A DNA stretch of 64,000 nucleotides, taken from NCBI RefSeq assembly GCF_000423365.1, contig NZ_AUHV01000003.1, positions 124,001-188,000 on the forward strand. Reading direction: 5' to 3'. The position numbers were made by a program, and so were the translations under genes. Of the stretch, positions 36,227 to 45,917 are shown piece by piece. How positions within the stretch are numbered: the first letter of the stretch is position 1; the number at the start of each line of letters is the position of its first letter. The notes beneath the pieces are model-generated. The model did not search any database, had not been told where the DNA came from, and was given only the letters and a program-made list of their open reading frames with translations. This DNA comes from Maritalea myrionectae DSM 19524. GTDB taxonomy: Bacteria; Pseudomonadota; Alphaproteobacteria; Rhizobiales; Devosiaceae.

Positions 36227-39019
36227 CTAAACTGCATTTTTTTGCAGTGGTGCATTATAGCTTTCCAACAGATTGCAGAATTCTTCGCGGCCCAATGGTT
36301 TGCCGAACAGATAGCCCTGCCCGATATGGCAGCCAGCGCGCCGCAAAATATCCGCCTGCTCCTGCGTTTCGATGCCCTCAGCCACCACTTTTTTGTTCAT
36401 ATGTTTTGACAGCGAAACAACCGCATCAATGATCGCCATTGAATGCTGGTCTTGCGGCAAATTGCGCACAAAGGCCTGATCAATTTTGATCTTATTCACC
36501 GGCAGCTTGCTCAAATAGCTCAAGGATGAATAGCCCGTACCAAAATCATCGAGGGCAATACCCACACCGCGCTCAATAATAGAGTCGAGAATGCCAATGG
36601 TCCGGTCCTGTTTGGACACAAACACGCTTTCAGTGATTTCAATATCCAGTCGCGAAGGATCAAGCTGAGATTCCTTCAACGCATATTCGATATCGCCAAG
36701 AACATCGCCATATTCGAACTGAACCGCAGAAACATTCACCGCAATGCGTCCGCCGCGATTGGATTTCGCAGCATCCATGCAAGATTGTAAAAGCACCCAT
36801 CGGCCAATTTCAATGATCATACCACTATCTTCCGCGACCGATATAAACCGGTCAGGACGAACGAAACCCAGTTCCGGGTGCTGCCATCTCACCAATGATT
36901 CCGCGCCTATAATGCGATTGGTGGCCAAATCCACCTGCGGCTGATATTGCAAAAACAATTGCCCATTCTGAACCGCATCCAACAAGGCCACCTCAATAGA
37001 TTGCCGATCTTTAACCCGTGCGCTGAGCTCACTACGATAGGGGAAAAAGCTGTTCCCCGGCATCGATTTGGCCTCCGAATGCGCCATATCGACGTGGGTG
37101 AGCAAATCTTCAGCAAAATAGCCGGAATTATTGGTGTCCGTCATGCCCAAGCTGGCGCCGATCAACGCCCGGTGCGCACCGATGGTATAAGGCGACACGA
37201 TGGCGCTGAGCACCTTATTGGCCAAGATTGGCACCTCATGCTCTTCCATCAAATGCGGGTAGACTGCTGCAAACCGATCCCCGCCCAACCGGGTGACGCT
37301 ATAAAGACCCAGCTTACCCAAGCGTTTCACCACTTGTCGGAGCAACTCATCCCCGATGCTGATGCCCAAACTGTCATTGATGTTTTTAAAGCGATCCAGA
37401 TCAAGCAACAATAGAGTCATATCGCGCGGTGTTGCGGAACGCGGTCGACAATAATTCTCCAACTCGACAACAAGTTTTTGTCGCGAAAATGCCCCCGTCA
37501 ACGTATCGTAATTGGCCAAATAGGACAGGCGTTGCTCATGATTGAGACGCTCGGTCACATCACGAAACGTCAAGCACGCCACCTGCTCATTCACCCCATG
37601 GCCAAGATCAATGCGCGAAACGGTAATCGAATATTCGAGCGCGACCGGCCGCCCCGGATATCCCTTGTCGGCATAAATGCCCTGCTCAAAATGATGCAGG
37701 CTGGATACCTTGCTTGGAATCCCCGCCATCACCTTATGCCGCAATAGGCGCACCGCCTCTTTGAAGAACAGCCCCGGCAAAACCTGCGCTTTCTTGCCCG
37801 CAAGCCCAGCGCGCGCCTGCAATATTTCTTCGGCGGGGCGGCTCGCCGATACAATTCTCTCTTGGCCATCAATAATGATCACGCCATCAAAATTGTCCTC
37901 AACCACACGATCGAGAATGGCCTGCATGCGCACGTTTTCGATGCTGATTTGCTCAATGGCGGCACGTCGGACGGTCAGCTCGTAGAAGAAAAACACCACG
38001 ATCACGCCAAAAGCCACAGTGTGCGCCGCCGCCGAGTTTATCAAATAGCCAAATTGCGACAGGGCGTAGAAGGCAAGCAACTCAACCAGGACAAAGGCGA
38101 CAACATAAGTCGCAACCAACGACCAGATTGAAAAGGGCTTTCCGCGCAGAACAAGCGCCAACAACATGACAAACACCAGCAGCACACCTGGCCAGCTGCC
38201 GACCGATGTCAGTCGATTGCCCTCTAACCGGCTTTCGGCGGCCAGTGCCAGCAAAGCAACGCCGGGTATGTGACCATATTTGGGCACCAAAACAATGTCC
38301 CCAAGCTCAACAGCGGTGGCGCCCACCAAAACCGTTTTATTGGCCAGACGCTCGGGCTCAACCCGACGCTCGATCACATCAATGGCGGAGATAACGTCAA
38401 TCTGAGCGATATCTAACCCATAATTGACGAGAACCGATGGTTGCGCCTCAGGCGCCTGATATTGGCTGATGGCAAAAGGCAAACTCTTAATGTTTTCACC
38501 CGCAATGCGTGCCCCGTTATCCAATTCCCGGATCTTGCCATCATCATCTGGACGCACATTAACAACAACCGGCTCGCCATAAGCACGAAACTGAGCCAAT
38601 GGCAGCGAATTTGCGATGGCCACAGTGCCATCACGCTGGCGCACCAATTGATTGAAGCTCGCAAGATAGGTAAAGCCCCCAGCGCGTCCAAGCGCTTCAG
38701 TAAGCCTCAGATCATCAAGCGCATTCGAGGGCTGAGATAGATCAATATCCAAAGCGATCTCGTCGACTTGATATTCGATCAACCCATCAATGATTTGCGC
38801 GTGAACGCGCCGCGGCCATGGCCACTGTCCCACCTCTTCCAAACTGGCGGGATCAATTGCAACAATCACGATTTTTTCTGAGACGGGCTCATTGATCATC
38901 GAATAATGATATTCGTTGAAATATCGATCAAAAGGCACCAAGCCGCCAACCATTTCGACCAATAGCGCAAAGGCTGTCACCGCAACCAAAGTCAATATCT
39001 TTTTAAGCGTTAGCGCCAT
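36227..39019 (-). CDS. CHASE2-PAS-GGDEF-EAL protein, probable c-di-GMP phosphodiesterase
   Basis: A 930-residue membrane protein. A first helix (about 8-25) is followed by a periplasmic CHASE2 sensor domain (about 30-280), three helices (about 280-350), a PAS domain (about 375-500), a GGDEF domain (505-675) and an EAL domain (685-930). The GGDEF signature is GGDRF (579-583), so cyclase activity is probably lost. The EAL domain keeps its metal and catalytic residues: ESL at 707, DDFGTGYSSLSYL, and VVAEGIETQE, so c-di-GMP hydrolysis is expected. The ATG at 39019 (GGGA upstream) replaces an earlier TTG. It lies downstream of two secreted FecR-domain genes, likely functional partners. Confidence 0.88.
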   Translation of the reverse strand: MALTLKKILTLVAVTAFALLVEMVGGLVPFDRYFNEYHYSMINEPVSEKIVIVAIDPASLEEVGQWPWPRRVHAQIIDGLIEYQVDEIALDIDLSQPSNALDDLRLTEALGRAGGFTYLASFNQLVRQRDGTVAIANSLPLAQFRAYGEPVVVNVRPDDDGKIRELDNGARIAGENIKSLPFAISQYQAPEAQPSVLVNYGLDIAQIDVISAIDVIERRVEPERLANKTVLVGATAVELGDIVLVPKYGHIPGVALLALAAESRLEGNRLTSVGSWPGVLLVFVMLLALVLRGKPFSIWSLVATYVVAFVLVELLAFYALSQFGYLINSAAAHTVAFGVIVVFFFYELTVRRAAIEQISIENVRMQAILDRVVEDNFDGVIIIDGQERIVSASRPAEEILQARAGLAGKKAQVLPGLFFKEAVRLLRHKVMAGIPSKVSSLHHFEQGIYADKGYPGRPVALEYSITVSRIDLGHGVNEQVACLTFRDVTERLNHEQRLSYLANYDTLTGAFSRQKLVVELENYCRPRSATPRDMTLLLLDLDRFKNINDSLGISIGDELLRQVVKRLGKLGLYSVTRLGGDRFAAVYPHLMEEHEVPILANKVLSAIVSPYTIGAHRALIGASLGMTDTNNSGYFAEDLLTHVDMAHSEAKSMPGNSFFPYRSELSARVKDRQSIEVALLDAVQNGQLFLQYQPQVDLATNRIIGAESLVRWQHPELGFVRPDRFISVAEDSGMIIEIGRWVLLQSCMDAAKSNRGGRIAVNVSAVQFEYGDVLGDIEYALKESQLDPSRLDIEITESVFVSKQDRTIGILDSIIERGVGIALDDFGTGYSSLSYLSKLPVNKIKIDQAFVRNLPQDQHSMAIIDAVVSLSKHMNKKVVAEGIETQEQADILRRAGCHIGQGYLFGKPLGREEFCNLLESYNAPLQKNAV

Positions 39020-39137
39020 TTCGTCCCAAACTCGTAAGCCAATTACGATGATTGGCGGCTCCAACCCGGGTGAGTGCGCCGACAATTCAAGGCCATAAGA
39101 CCATGAATTGGTTGCTATTCACTTTACGCTAAAATAA

Positions 39138-39164
39138 AACGGGCCCCTTTTACAAAGGGCCCGT
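39138..39164 (-). terminator. Terminator after the first FecR-domain gene
   Basis: ACGGGCCC and GGGCCCGT arms (39139-39146 and 39157-39164) with T-rich sequence (TTTTATTTT) following on the minus strand. It lies between fecR-1 and the CHASE2 gene, so the latter may be transcribed by read-through or its own promoter. Confidence 0.75.
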
Positions 39165-39198
39165 TCACGTAATCAATCTTTTACTTCAAGAGCTGGAA

Positions 39199-40083
39199 CT
39201 ATCGTTCCTTGCCTTTTCCATTGTCGCCCGCATTGCCTTTGTTGTTGCTTCCAGCGTTGCCTTTGTTGTTGCTCCCGGCATCGTCTTTCACGTTACTCCC
39301 GGCATCGCCCTTGTCATTTCCGTTGCTGCTGCCACTGCCACCAGCGTTGCTATTGCCGCCCACATTGGGGTTGTTGGCATTTTCGTTTTTGGCTTTGGAC
39401 TGGCTTGGCTGCTTGCTGGCGTTTAACGCCGCATTCCCAAGCCCTAACTTGGCTTTAAGTTCCGCAACATCGTTGGCGATGGGTTTATTGGACGCCATGC
39501 CAAAGAATGGCTCTATCGAACCGCGCCCGCTAACTTCGACAATTGCATTGGCGCCACCTTGTCGTCCCGCGCGTTGACCTGCCTTGACGTCAACTTTGAC
39601 TTTTCGCTCATTATCTTGCACTTCAACACGACCTCGGCGCACTTGCACTTCGGCCGCATTGCCGTTCTTATCGGCTTTAACGGTGAATTTTGTTCCCTTA
39701 ACAACAGCCGTAAGCAGCGGCGCCCGAACAGCAAAATGCTGAACATTCTGCTTTTCAACATCGACGGTGATTTCGCCAAAATCCTGCTCGACTACAGTTG
39801 AAAGTGCACCCACACGATCCTTGATACGAATGCGAGTGTCGCCCCGCACATCAATTGACTCCTTGCCACGCATGAAGACAACACGTGCATTTGGTGCTGT
39901 TTGAATGGCTGCTGAACTGTCCACGACATGGCCCCGGAAAATCTGCTGCCAATCACCATCATCAAATACAAAAACGCCACCACGCAACTTGTTGGCCACC
40001 CACTCCTCTGCAAATCCATGGGACACCGCCAACGGCACCACAAACGCAAAGAAAACAAGGATCAATTTCGTAATTCTGATCAT
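39199..40083 (-). CDS. Secreted FecR-domain protein 1
   Basis: A 294-residue exported protein. A signal peptide (MIRITKLILVFFAFVVPLAVSHGFAE, about 26 residues) is followed by a FecR beta-helix domain (about 30-165) with RIRIKDRVGALSTVVEQDFG and VKGTKFTV, then a linker and a C-terminal low-complexity Asn/Gly/Ser/Lys tail of about 75 residues with an imperfect NNKGNAGS repeat. It lacks the N-terminal anti-sigma part and membrane helix of true FecR, and no TonB receptor or ECF sigma gene is nearby. It is a tandem paralogue of the next gene; both precede the CHASE2 signalling gene. Confidence 0.82.
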   Translation of the reverse strand: MIRITKLILVFFAFVVPLAVSHGFAEEWVANKLRGGVFVFDDGDWQQIFRGHVVDSSAAIQTAPNARVVFMRGKESIDVRGDTRIRIKDRVGALSTVVEQDFGEITVDVEKQNVQHFAVRAPLLTAVVKGTKFTVKADKNGNAAEVQVRRGRVEVQDNERKVKVDVKAGQRAGRQGGANAIVEVSGRGSIEPFFGMASNKPIANDVAELKAKLGLGNAALNASKQPSQSKAKNENANNPNVGGNSNAGGSGSSNGNDKGDAGSNVKDDAGSNNKGNAGSNNKGNAGDNGKGKER

Positions 40084-40204
40084 GCTTCACCTCTCCAAAT
40101 CTCGTCTGAAAACATTACGTCAGCCGGGCAAAACAAGTTCTTAAGTGCTCAAGTTGATTAGAGAGATAGTTAAACAATACTAAACATACCGCTCATCAAA
40201 AAAA

Positions 40205-40226
40205 TGCCGCGGCAAACGCCGCGGCA
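40205..40226 (-). terminator. Terminator after the second FecR-domain gene
   Basis: TGCCGCGGC (40205-40213), loop AAAC and GCCGCGGCA (40218-40226); on the minus strand it is followed by seven T residues. Confidence 0.85.
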
Positions 40227-40264
40227 CCAACTGATCTCAATGCGTTTTAGCGCTGGTAAATGTC

Positions 40265-41158
40265 CTATCTTGAACCTGCACCGCTCGGCTTACCCGCGTC
40301 ACTCGGCTTACCCGCGTCACTCGGCTTACCCGCATCACTTGGCTTACTCGCATCACTTGGCTTACTCGCGTCACTAGGTTTGCCCGCATCGCTAGGTTGC
40401 CCAGCATCACTCGCGCTGCTGGCGCCACTGCCGGCATTTTCGGGTGCGCCAGCCACTTGCGCCGCACTGCCAGCATTGTCACCTTGCGCATTCGCTGCGC
40501 CTGCCCCGGCCTCAATGCCTAATTTCTCTCGCAGTTCGCTGCCACTGCTCGCCAATGGTATATTGCTCGCCATGGAGATAAATGGCTCCACTTTACCGCG
40601 ACCGCTAACTTCAACAATTGCGTTAATGCCGGCGCTGCGCTGCGCTTTTTGGCCCGCTTTGACATCAATCTTGACCTTGAGTTCGGTGTCTTGCACTTCA
40701 ACCCGCCCGCGACGCACCAGCACTTGTGCAGCGGCGCCCTCTCTGCTGGCGATAACGGTGAATTTTGTGCCCTTCACAACCGCAGTCAATAACGGTGCCT
40801 GCACGGCGAAATGCTGCACATTTTTGCGCTCAACATCCACGGTGATTTCACCGAAATCCTGTTCAACAATTGTGGAAAGTGCGCCCACGCGATCCTTAAT
40901 ACGAATACGTGTATCGCCCCGCACATCAATTGACTCCTTGCCACGTGTAAAAACAGCGCGTGCATTAGGTGCCGTTTGAATCGCGGAAGAGCTGTCCACC
41001 ACATATCCGCGAAAGATTTGTTGCCACTCCGCACCACTATAAACGAATACGGCTCCGCGCAACTTGCTGGCTGTCCACTGTTCCGCCATTGCTGCGTGCG
41101 CCGAAACGCTTGTTAAGATGATTGCGAAAAACAATATTATTTTGGCAAATCTGCCCAT
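40265..41158 (-). CDS. Secreted FecR-domain protein 2
   Basis: A 297-residue paralogue of the downstream gene. A signal peptide (MGRFAKIILFFAIILTSVSAHAAMAE) precedes a FecR domain nearly identical in its core (RIRIKDRVGALSTIVEQDFG, AVVKGTKFTV) to protein 1. The C-terminus is a hexapeptide tandem repeat, KPSDAG/KPSDAS, about seven units. The divergent tails on conserved domains suggest that the tail length and charge are free to change or bind cell-wall or matrix material. Regulation unknown; the upstream 180 bases are AT-rich and hold the acs terminator. Confidence 0.82.
   Translation of the reverse strand: MGRFAKIILFFAIILTSVSAHAAMAEQWTASKLRGAVFVYSGAEWQQIFRGYVVDSSSAIQTAPNARAVFTRGKESIDVRGDTRIRIKDRVGALSTIVEQDFGEITVDVERKNVQHFAVQAPLLTAVVKGTKFTVIASREGAAAQVLVRRGRVEVQDTELKVKIDVKAGQKAQRSAGINAIVEVSGRGKVEPFISMASNIPLASSGSELREKLGIEAGAGAANAQGDNAGSAAQVAGAPENAGSGASSASDAGQPSDAGKPSDASKPSDASKPSDAGKPSDAGKPSDAGKPSGAGSR
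40280..40405 (-). repeat. 18-bp tandem repeat in the FecR-2 tail
   Basis: About seven copies of an 18-base unit encoding K/S-P-S-D-A-G/S. Several adjacent units differ by only one or two bases, so slippage could change the copy number. Confidence 0.8.
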
Positions 41159-41284
41159 GATCCTGCCTCAGTTTTTGAACCTACCTCATACTAAGAATGG
41201 TAGTGCAAACAGGACGTTAACAATTAATTTTGAAACCAAACGAGGTTAATAAAGGTAAATTATTTAACCAAAAGAATAAAAAAA

Positions 41285-41310
41285 CGCTGCGTGAAAAAAT
41301 CCGCGCAGCG
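41285..41310 (-). terminator. Terminator of acs
   Basis: CGCTGCG (41285-41291) pairs with CGCAGCG (41304-41310); on the minus strand TTTTTTT follows. It lies 26 bases after the acs stop. Confidence 0.85.
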
Positions 41311-41336
41311 CCTAAAATACGATCAACTACAATGAG

Positions 41337-43277
41337 TTATCGGTTTGCCCGGTTTTCGATCAAATCGTCCACCACCGATGGATCGGCCAAAGTTGAGGTA
41401 TCACCCAACGAGCCAAAATCGTTTTCCGCAACCTTACGTAGAATACGACGCATGATTTTGCCGGAACGTGTCTTGGGCAATCCTGGTGCAAACTGGATCA
41501 AATCTGGCGACGCGATCGGGCCAATTTCTTTGCGTACCCAATTGCGCAATTCCTTTTTCAGCTCTTCACTTGGTTCTTCGCCTGACATCAAGGTCACATA
41601 GCAATAAACGCCCTGCCCCTTCACATCGTGCGGATAGCCAACAACAGCCGCTTCTGAAACCTTATCATGTGCAACCAGCGAGCTTTCAATCTCAGCCGTG
41701 CCCATGCGGTGGCCAGAAACGTTCAGCACATCGTCGACCCGACCCGTGATCCAGTAATAGCCATCTTCATCTCGACGACAGCCGTCACCCGAGAAATAGT
41801 AGCCCTTATAGGTCTCAAAATAGGTCGATACAAACCGCTTATGGTCGCCATAAACAGTGCGCATTTGGGCTGGCCAACTGTCCTTGATGCACAACACGCC
41901 TTCAGCTTTGGTGTCCGTTTGCACATTGCCTTCTTGGTCCAAAATCTCAGGCTGTACGCCGTAAAATGGCATTGTGGCTGAACCGGGTTTTGTTGGTGTC
42001 GCACCTGGCAACGGCGTGATCATAAACCCGCCCGTCTCGGTCTGCCACCACGTGTCCACAATCGCACATTTGCCGCGGCCAACATGCTTATTGTACCACT
42101 CCCAAGCCTCTGGGTTGATTGGCTCACCCACAGAACCCAAAATGCGCAGGGAAGAAAGATCCGCCCCGTCAACATATTCATCACCAGCGCCCATCAAAGC
42201 CCGAATGGCAGTTGGTGCAGTGTAGAAAATATTGACTTTGTGCTTGTCACAAACCTGCCAGAACCGCGAAGCATCCGGGTAGTTTGGCACGCCTTCAAAC
42301 ATCAGCGTGGTCGCCCCATTCGCCAATGGGCCATAAAGAATATAGGAGTGGCCTGTTACCCAACCCACATCGGCAGTGCACCAATAAATGTCGCCCTGCT
42401 TGTAATCAAACGTCACTTCATGGGTCAGTGAGGTATAAACAAGGTAGCCGCCCGTTGTGTGCAGCACACCTTTGGGCGTGCCTGTGGAGCCAGAAGTGTA
42501 AAGGATAAATAGTGGATCTTCCGCATTCATCCGCTCTGGCTTACAAAACTCGTCAACGCCAGTTGCAGCCTCGTGCCACCAAACGTCGCGGCCACCCTTC
42601 ATTTTGATGTCGTTGCCGGTGTTTTCCACCACCAGCACTTTTTCAACACCATGGGCATGTTTCAGTGCCTCGTCCACATTGGCCTTCAACGGCACGGTTT
42701 TGCCACCGCGACGACCTTCGTCAGCGGTCACAACGACAGCGCTGTCACAGTCGTTAATCCGGCCCGCCAAAGCTTCAGGGGAAAAGCCACCAAACACAAC
42801 GGAGTGAACGGCGCCGATGCGCGTACACGCCAACATTGCGTAGGCCGCTTCTGGGATCATGGGCAAATAAATGGTGACGCGGTCACCCTTTTTCACACCC
42901 AATTCCTTCAACACATTGGCAAAGCGACACACGCGACGGTGCAACTGGGCATAAGTGATATGCTCATCTGTATCAGGCTCGTCGCCTTCCCAAATGATCG
43001 CGGTTTCGTCAGCGCGGTCTTTCAAATGACGGTCAATGCAGTTGACTGAAACGTTCAACTCGCCGTCTTCAAACCATTTGATTGACACATCTGGGTATTC
43101 GAAAGTCGTGTTTTTGATTTTGGTCGGCTCTTTCATCCAATCGATGCGCTTGGCCTGCTCTTTCCAAAATCCCTCAGGATCATTGACCGACTGCGCATAA
43201 AGCGCGTCGTACTGATCCTTTGTGGTCAATGTGCGTGAGACAATATCTTTAGGTGGTTGGTAAATGTCCGAACTCAT
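41337..43277 (-). CDS. acs: Acetyl-CoA synthetase (Acs)
   Basis: A 646-residue AMP-forming acetate-CoA ligase. It has the adenylation motif [15 protein letters not shown], the WWQTETGG signature, [24 protein letters not shown] hinge, and near the C-terminus [11 protein letters not shown], whose Lys is the acetylation-regulated catalytic residue. It activates acetate for the TCA cycle and lipid synthesis. Length and motifs are full. GGAGG lies before the ATG. The neighbouring divergent gene is a GNAT-fold protein, so regulatory acetylation of Acs is conceivable but that protein does not look like a classic Pat. Confidence 0.96.
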   Translation of the reverse strand: MSSDIYQPPKDIVSRTLTTKDQYDALYAQSVNDPEGFWKEQAKRIDWMKEPTKIKNTTFEYPDVSIKWFEDGELNVSVNCIDRHLKDRADETAIIWEGDEPDTDEHITYAQLHRRVCRFANVLKELGVKKGDRVTIYLPMIPEAAYAMLACTRIGAVHSVVFGGFSPEALAGRINDCDSAVVVTADEGRRGGKTVPLKANVDEALKHAHGVEKVLVVENTGNDIKMKGGRDVWWHEAATGVDEFCKPERMNAEDPLFILYTSGSTGTPKGVLHTTGGYLVYTSLTHEVTFDYKQGDIYWCTADVGWVTGHSYILYGPLANGATTLMFEGVPNYPDASRFWQVCDKHKVNIFYTAPTAIRALMGAGDEYVDGADLSSLRILGSVGEPINPEAWEWYNKHVGRGKCAIVDTWWQTETGGFMITPLPGATPTKPGSATMPFYGVQPEILDQEGNVQTDTKAEGVLCIKDSWPAQMRTVYGDHKRFVSTYFETYKGYYFSGDGCRRDEDGYYWITGRVDDVLNVSGHRMGTAEIESSLVAHDKVSEAAVVGYPHDVKGQGVYCYVTLMSGEEPSEELKKELRNWVRKEIGPIASPDLIQFAPGLPKTRSGKIMRRILRKVAENDFGSLGDTSTLADPSVVDDLIENRANR

Positions 43278-43545
43278 TGGACGGTTCCTCCTCGATCAAT
43301 CCAATCATAAAGAGACCGTTGCCGACCTCCAGTTGAATACGGTCAACACACATCCAAATTGAATATGTGAGTTGTCCCCACAACACCGTGCTAAAAGGGC
43401 TAATGGTTGCGGGGCCATCGGTCAATATCACCAGCCCCGATTTAGACCGGTTTTCGCTGAATTATTGTGCAACCGACCACGTATATTCAACACTTTTAAA
43501 GAAGATTACCCCAAACTGGCGCAACACCAAATGGGGAATTGGGAC

Positions 43546-44121
43546 ATGTCCGACGCAAAAACACCAAATTTTCAACCTGCACGTGAGGATGAAATCGATT
43601 GGGTTTTATACATGGTGCACCGCGCCATCGACGAATCTGAGTTCTATTGTGACGCGTTCAAAGAGGCCGAACGTGAACGCATGAACATTCACTTCATCAC
43701 CGCGCTTTGGGAATATGACCCACAACATCTGTTCGTTCTGCGCAAAGGCGATGAAAAAGTGGGCATCATGATCTCCGGCCCCGACAATGGCGTCGTGTTT
43801 CTGTACTGGTCCTACATTTTGCCCGAACACCGCGCCTCAACCATCGCGATCAAGGCCAACAAGAGTTTTCTACAAATGTTCGACAATGGGCATTGGCATA
43901 AATTGGTGACCTTTACCCGCACAACCAACGAAAAAGCCAACATCATTCTGGCGCGCTATGGCTGGACCGAGGTGGCCCAACTGAACAATCATATTTTCGG
44001 CGAAGATTACAAAATTTTTGAGATCCAGATGGAGAAAACGGTGCCCGGCTATCGCCCCTTCCGGGTGCCTGGGCGCCTCGAGCGTCTCAAACGCAAAGTC
44101 CTCAAAATTTTCGGCAAATAG
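43546..44121 (+). CDS. GNAT-fold acyltransferase-like protein
   Basis: A 191-residue protein with a GNAT-like pattern: VLYMVHRAIDES, LFVLRKGDEKVGIMISGPDNGVVFLYWSYILPEHR and ATIAIKANKSFLQMF resembling the acetyl-CoA loop and following helix, then ILARYGWTEVAQLNNHIF. Substrate unknown. The start at 43546 follows a GGGGA-rich stretch; an ATG five codons earlier and longer TTG-initiated frames are possible but less likely. It is divergent from acs and followed eight bases later by nrtS. Confidence 0.65.
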   Translation: MSDAKTPNFQPAREDEIDWVLYMVHRAIDESEFYCDAFKEAERERMNIHFITALWEYDPQHLFVLRKGDEKVGIMISGPDNGVVFLYWSYILPEHRASTIAIKANKSFLQMFDNGHWHKLVTFTRTTNEKANIILARYGWTEVAQLNNHIFGEDYKIFEIQMEKTVPGYRPFRVPGRLERLKRKVLKIFGK

Positions 44122-44129
44122 GGGGCAAT

Positions 44130-44381
44130 ATGAAAGTGTGGCTGCAAACAGCAATGCTGCCGGGCATTCGCAAACGGTGCCTAAAAACGGCGCTGATTGT
44201 GGGCACCCTGCTAATGTTGATCAATTATTATGACCGCTTGATGATCGGGCAATTGCTCATGACAGACCTGATCAAAATTGCGCTCACCTATTGCGTGCCC
44301 TTTGTGGTTTGCACCACAGCGTCGGTCAGCGCCGTGCTTGAAAAGCGTGAACAGAGATCAAACCCCGTCCATAAGACGTAA
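44130..44381 (+). CDS. nrtS: NrtS-family small nitrate/nitrite transporter
   Basis: An 83-residue protein with two membrane helices (about 19-37 and 46-68). The pattern LKTALIVGTLLMLINYYDRL then LIKIALTYCVPFVVCTTASVSAVLE matches the NrtS family, described in cyanobacteria as a small nitrate/nitrite transporter. The ATG follows a G-rich ribosome site. It is adjacent to the GNAT gene in the same direction. No nitrate reductase is visible, so transport of nitrite or another small anion is only inferred from the family. Confidence 0.75.
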   Translation: MKVWLQTAMLPGIRKRCLKTALIVGTLLMLINYYDRLMIGQLLMTDLIKIALTYCVPFVVCTTASVSAVLEKREQRSNPVHKT

Positions 44382-44471
44382 TTCTTGCCCCCTCTCCTTT
44401 AACATGCCAGATTTGCAGCGCATTTAGCGTACAACGCAATTTGTAAAAGCGCATCAAAGGATCGAGCATAA

Positions 44472-45917
44472 GTGCTGAACATCATCACATTTGGGACAGC
44501 GGTCTATATTGCAATTGTGTCGGGCATCACCTTGCGCATCCTCGCCCGCAAGCATATTTCCAGCTCCGCACGGCTGGCCTGGTTCATTGTGGTCATCACA
44601 CTCCCGGTGGCGGGCACGGTGCTGTACGCCCTGCTGGGTGAAGTGCACATCTCGCAAAAGCTACGCTCCAGCAAAGCCCGTTTGCTAACCCAGATGAAAG
44701 AACTGGAGCATGAAAAGCTATGCGGCGACCCGGCACCCTATAAAAAGGTGCCCCAACGCTATCATGCCATCTTCGAATATGCCCAAACCATCAATGACTT
44801 TCCCCTTTCCGATGGCAACAGCGCCGAACTGATGGCCGACGCCGACGAAACGCGGCGACGGATCATTGAAGACATTGATCAAGCCAAAGACCATGTGCAT
44901 CTGCTCTATTATATTTGGCTAACGGATACGACAGGCACCGAAATCGCCGAAGCGGTGATCCGGGCCGCTCAGCGCGGCGTCGCCTGCCGCGTCATGGCCG
45001 ATGCGATCGGCTCACGCGCGCTGCTCAAATCTGATTTGTGGGTCAAAATGCAACGCGCGGGCGTGCAAACAGAAACCGCCATGCCGTTTGAAAGCATGAT
45101 CGCAACGCACCTGTTGAACCGGTTTGACCTGCGCAATCACCGCAAAATCACGCTTATTGATGGCAAAATTGTTTATTGCGGCAGCCAGAATTGCGCAGAT
45201 CCAGAATTTCGCCCAAAGGCAAAATATGCCCCATGGATTGATATTATGGCGCGAATGGAAGGCCCCGTGGTCAACCAAACCCAGCTGCTATTTGCGAGCG
45301 ATTGGATGAGCCGCCGCGCCGACGCGCATCTAGATTCATTTCCGCTCAATGGCACACCTGTTGAAAATGGCTTTGTGGCACAAGTGAACGGCAACGGCCC
45401 AACAGAACGGCGCGGTGCCGCAGCGCATTTGTTCGCAACGCTGATCCAATCGGCCGATGAAGAGATCAACATCACCACCCCCTATTTTGTGCCCGACATT
45501 ATCGTGCTCAACGCCTTGTGTGCCGCGGCCATCCGTGGTGTGAAAATCAATATGATTGTGCCGCGGAAAAATGACAGCTGGGTGGTCGCCACCGCCGCCA
45601 AATCATTCTACCCAGAAGTGTTGACCGCAGGCATCCGGGTGCATGAATATGTCGGTGGGTTGCTGCACGCAAAATGCCTCACCATTGATGGCCGCGTAAC
45701 CATGATTGGCTCGTCAAACCTGGATTTGCGCAGCTTCGATCTAAACTATGAAAACAACACCATCATCTATGACAAAATATTCACAAACGAAGTGAACGAG
45801 CGGCAACAGCAATATTTGAAAAATTCTATTGAAGTTCACCTGGAAGAAGTGAGCAGCTGGCGACTGCCCGTAAGGATTTGGCATAATGTGATTGGCACGT
45901 TGGGGCCGGTGCTCTAG
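44472..45917 (+). CDS. cls: Cardiolipin synthase (ClsA type)
   Basis: A 481-residue phospholipase D family enzyme. Two N-terminal membrane helices (about 3-22 and 35-55, with SARLAWFIVVITLPVAGTVLYALLGE) precede two HKD motifs, HRKITLIDGKIVYCGSQN and HAKCLTIDGRVTMIGSSNLD. It condenses two phosphatidylglycerol molecules to cardiolipin at the inner membrane. The start is GTG with AAAGGA ten bases upstream. The gene runs tail to tail into the FemAB-like gene, overlapping by four bases. Confidence 0.93.
   Translation: MLNIITFGTAVYIAIVSGITLRILARKHISSSARLAWFIVVITLPVAGTVLYALLGEVHISQKLRSSKARLLTQMKELEHEKLCGDPAPYKKVPQRYHAIFEYAQTINDFPLSDGNSAELMADADETRRRIIEDIDQAKDHVHLLYYIWLTDTTGTEIAEAVIRAAQRGVACRVMADAIGSRALLKSDLWVKMQRAGVQTETAMPFESMIATHLLNRFDLRNHRKITLIDGKIVYCGSQNCADPEFRPKAKYAPWIDIMARMEGPVVNQTQLLFASDWMSRRADAHLDSFPLNGTPVENGFVAQVNGNGPTERRGAAAHLFATLIQSADEEINITTPYFVPDIIVLNALCAAAIRGVKINMIVPRKNDSWVVATAAKSFYPEVLTAGIRVHEYVGGLLHAKCLTIDGRVTMIGSSNLDLRSFDLNYENNTIIYDKIFTNEVNERQQQYLKNSIEVHLEEVSSWRLPVRIWHNVIGTLGPVL

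Noticed and set aside
39199-41158. FecR-domain genes as TonB/ECF iron-signalling regulators
   Set aside because: Both proteins are exported, lack the cytoplasmic anti-sigma segment and have no ECF sigma or TonB receptor gene nearby.
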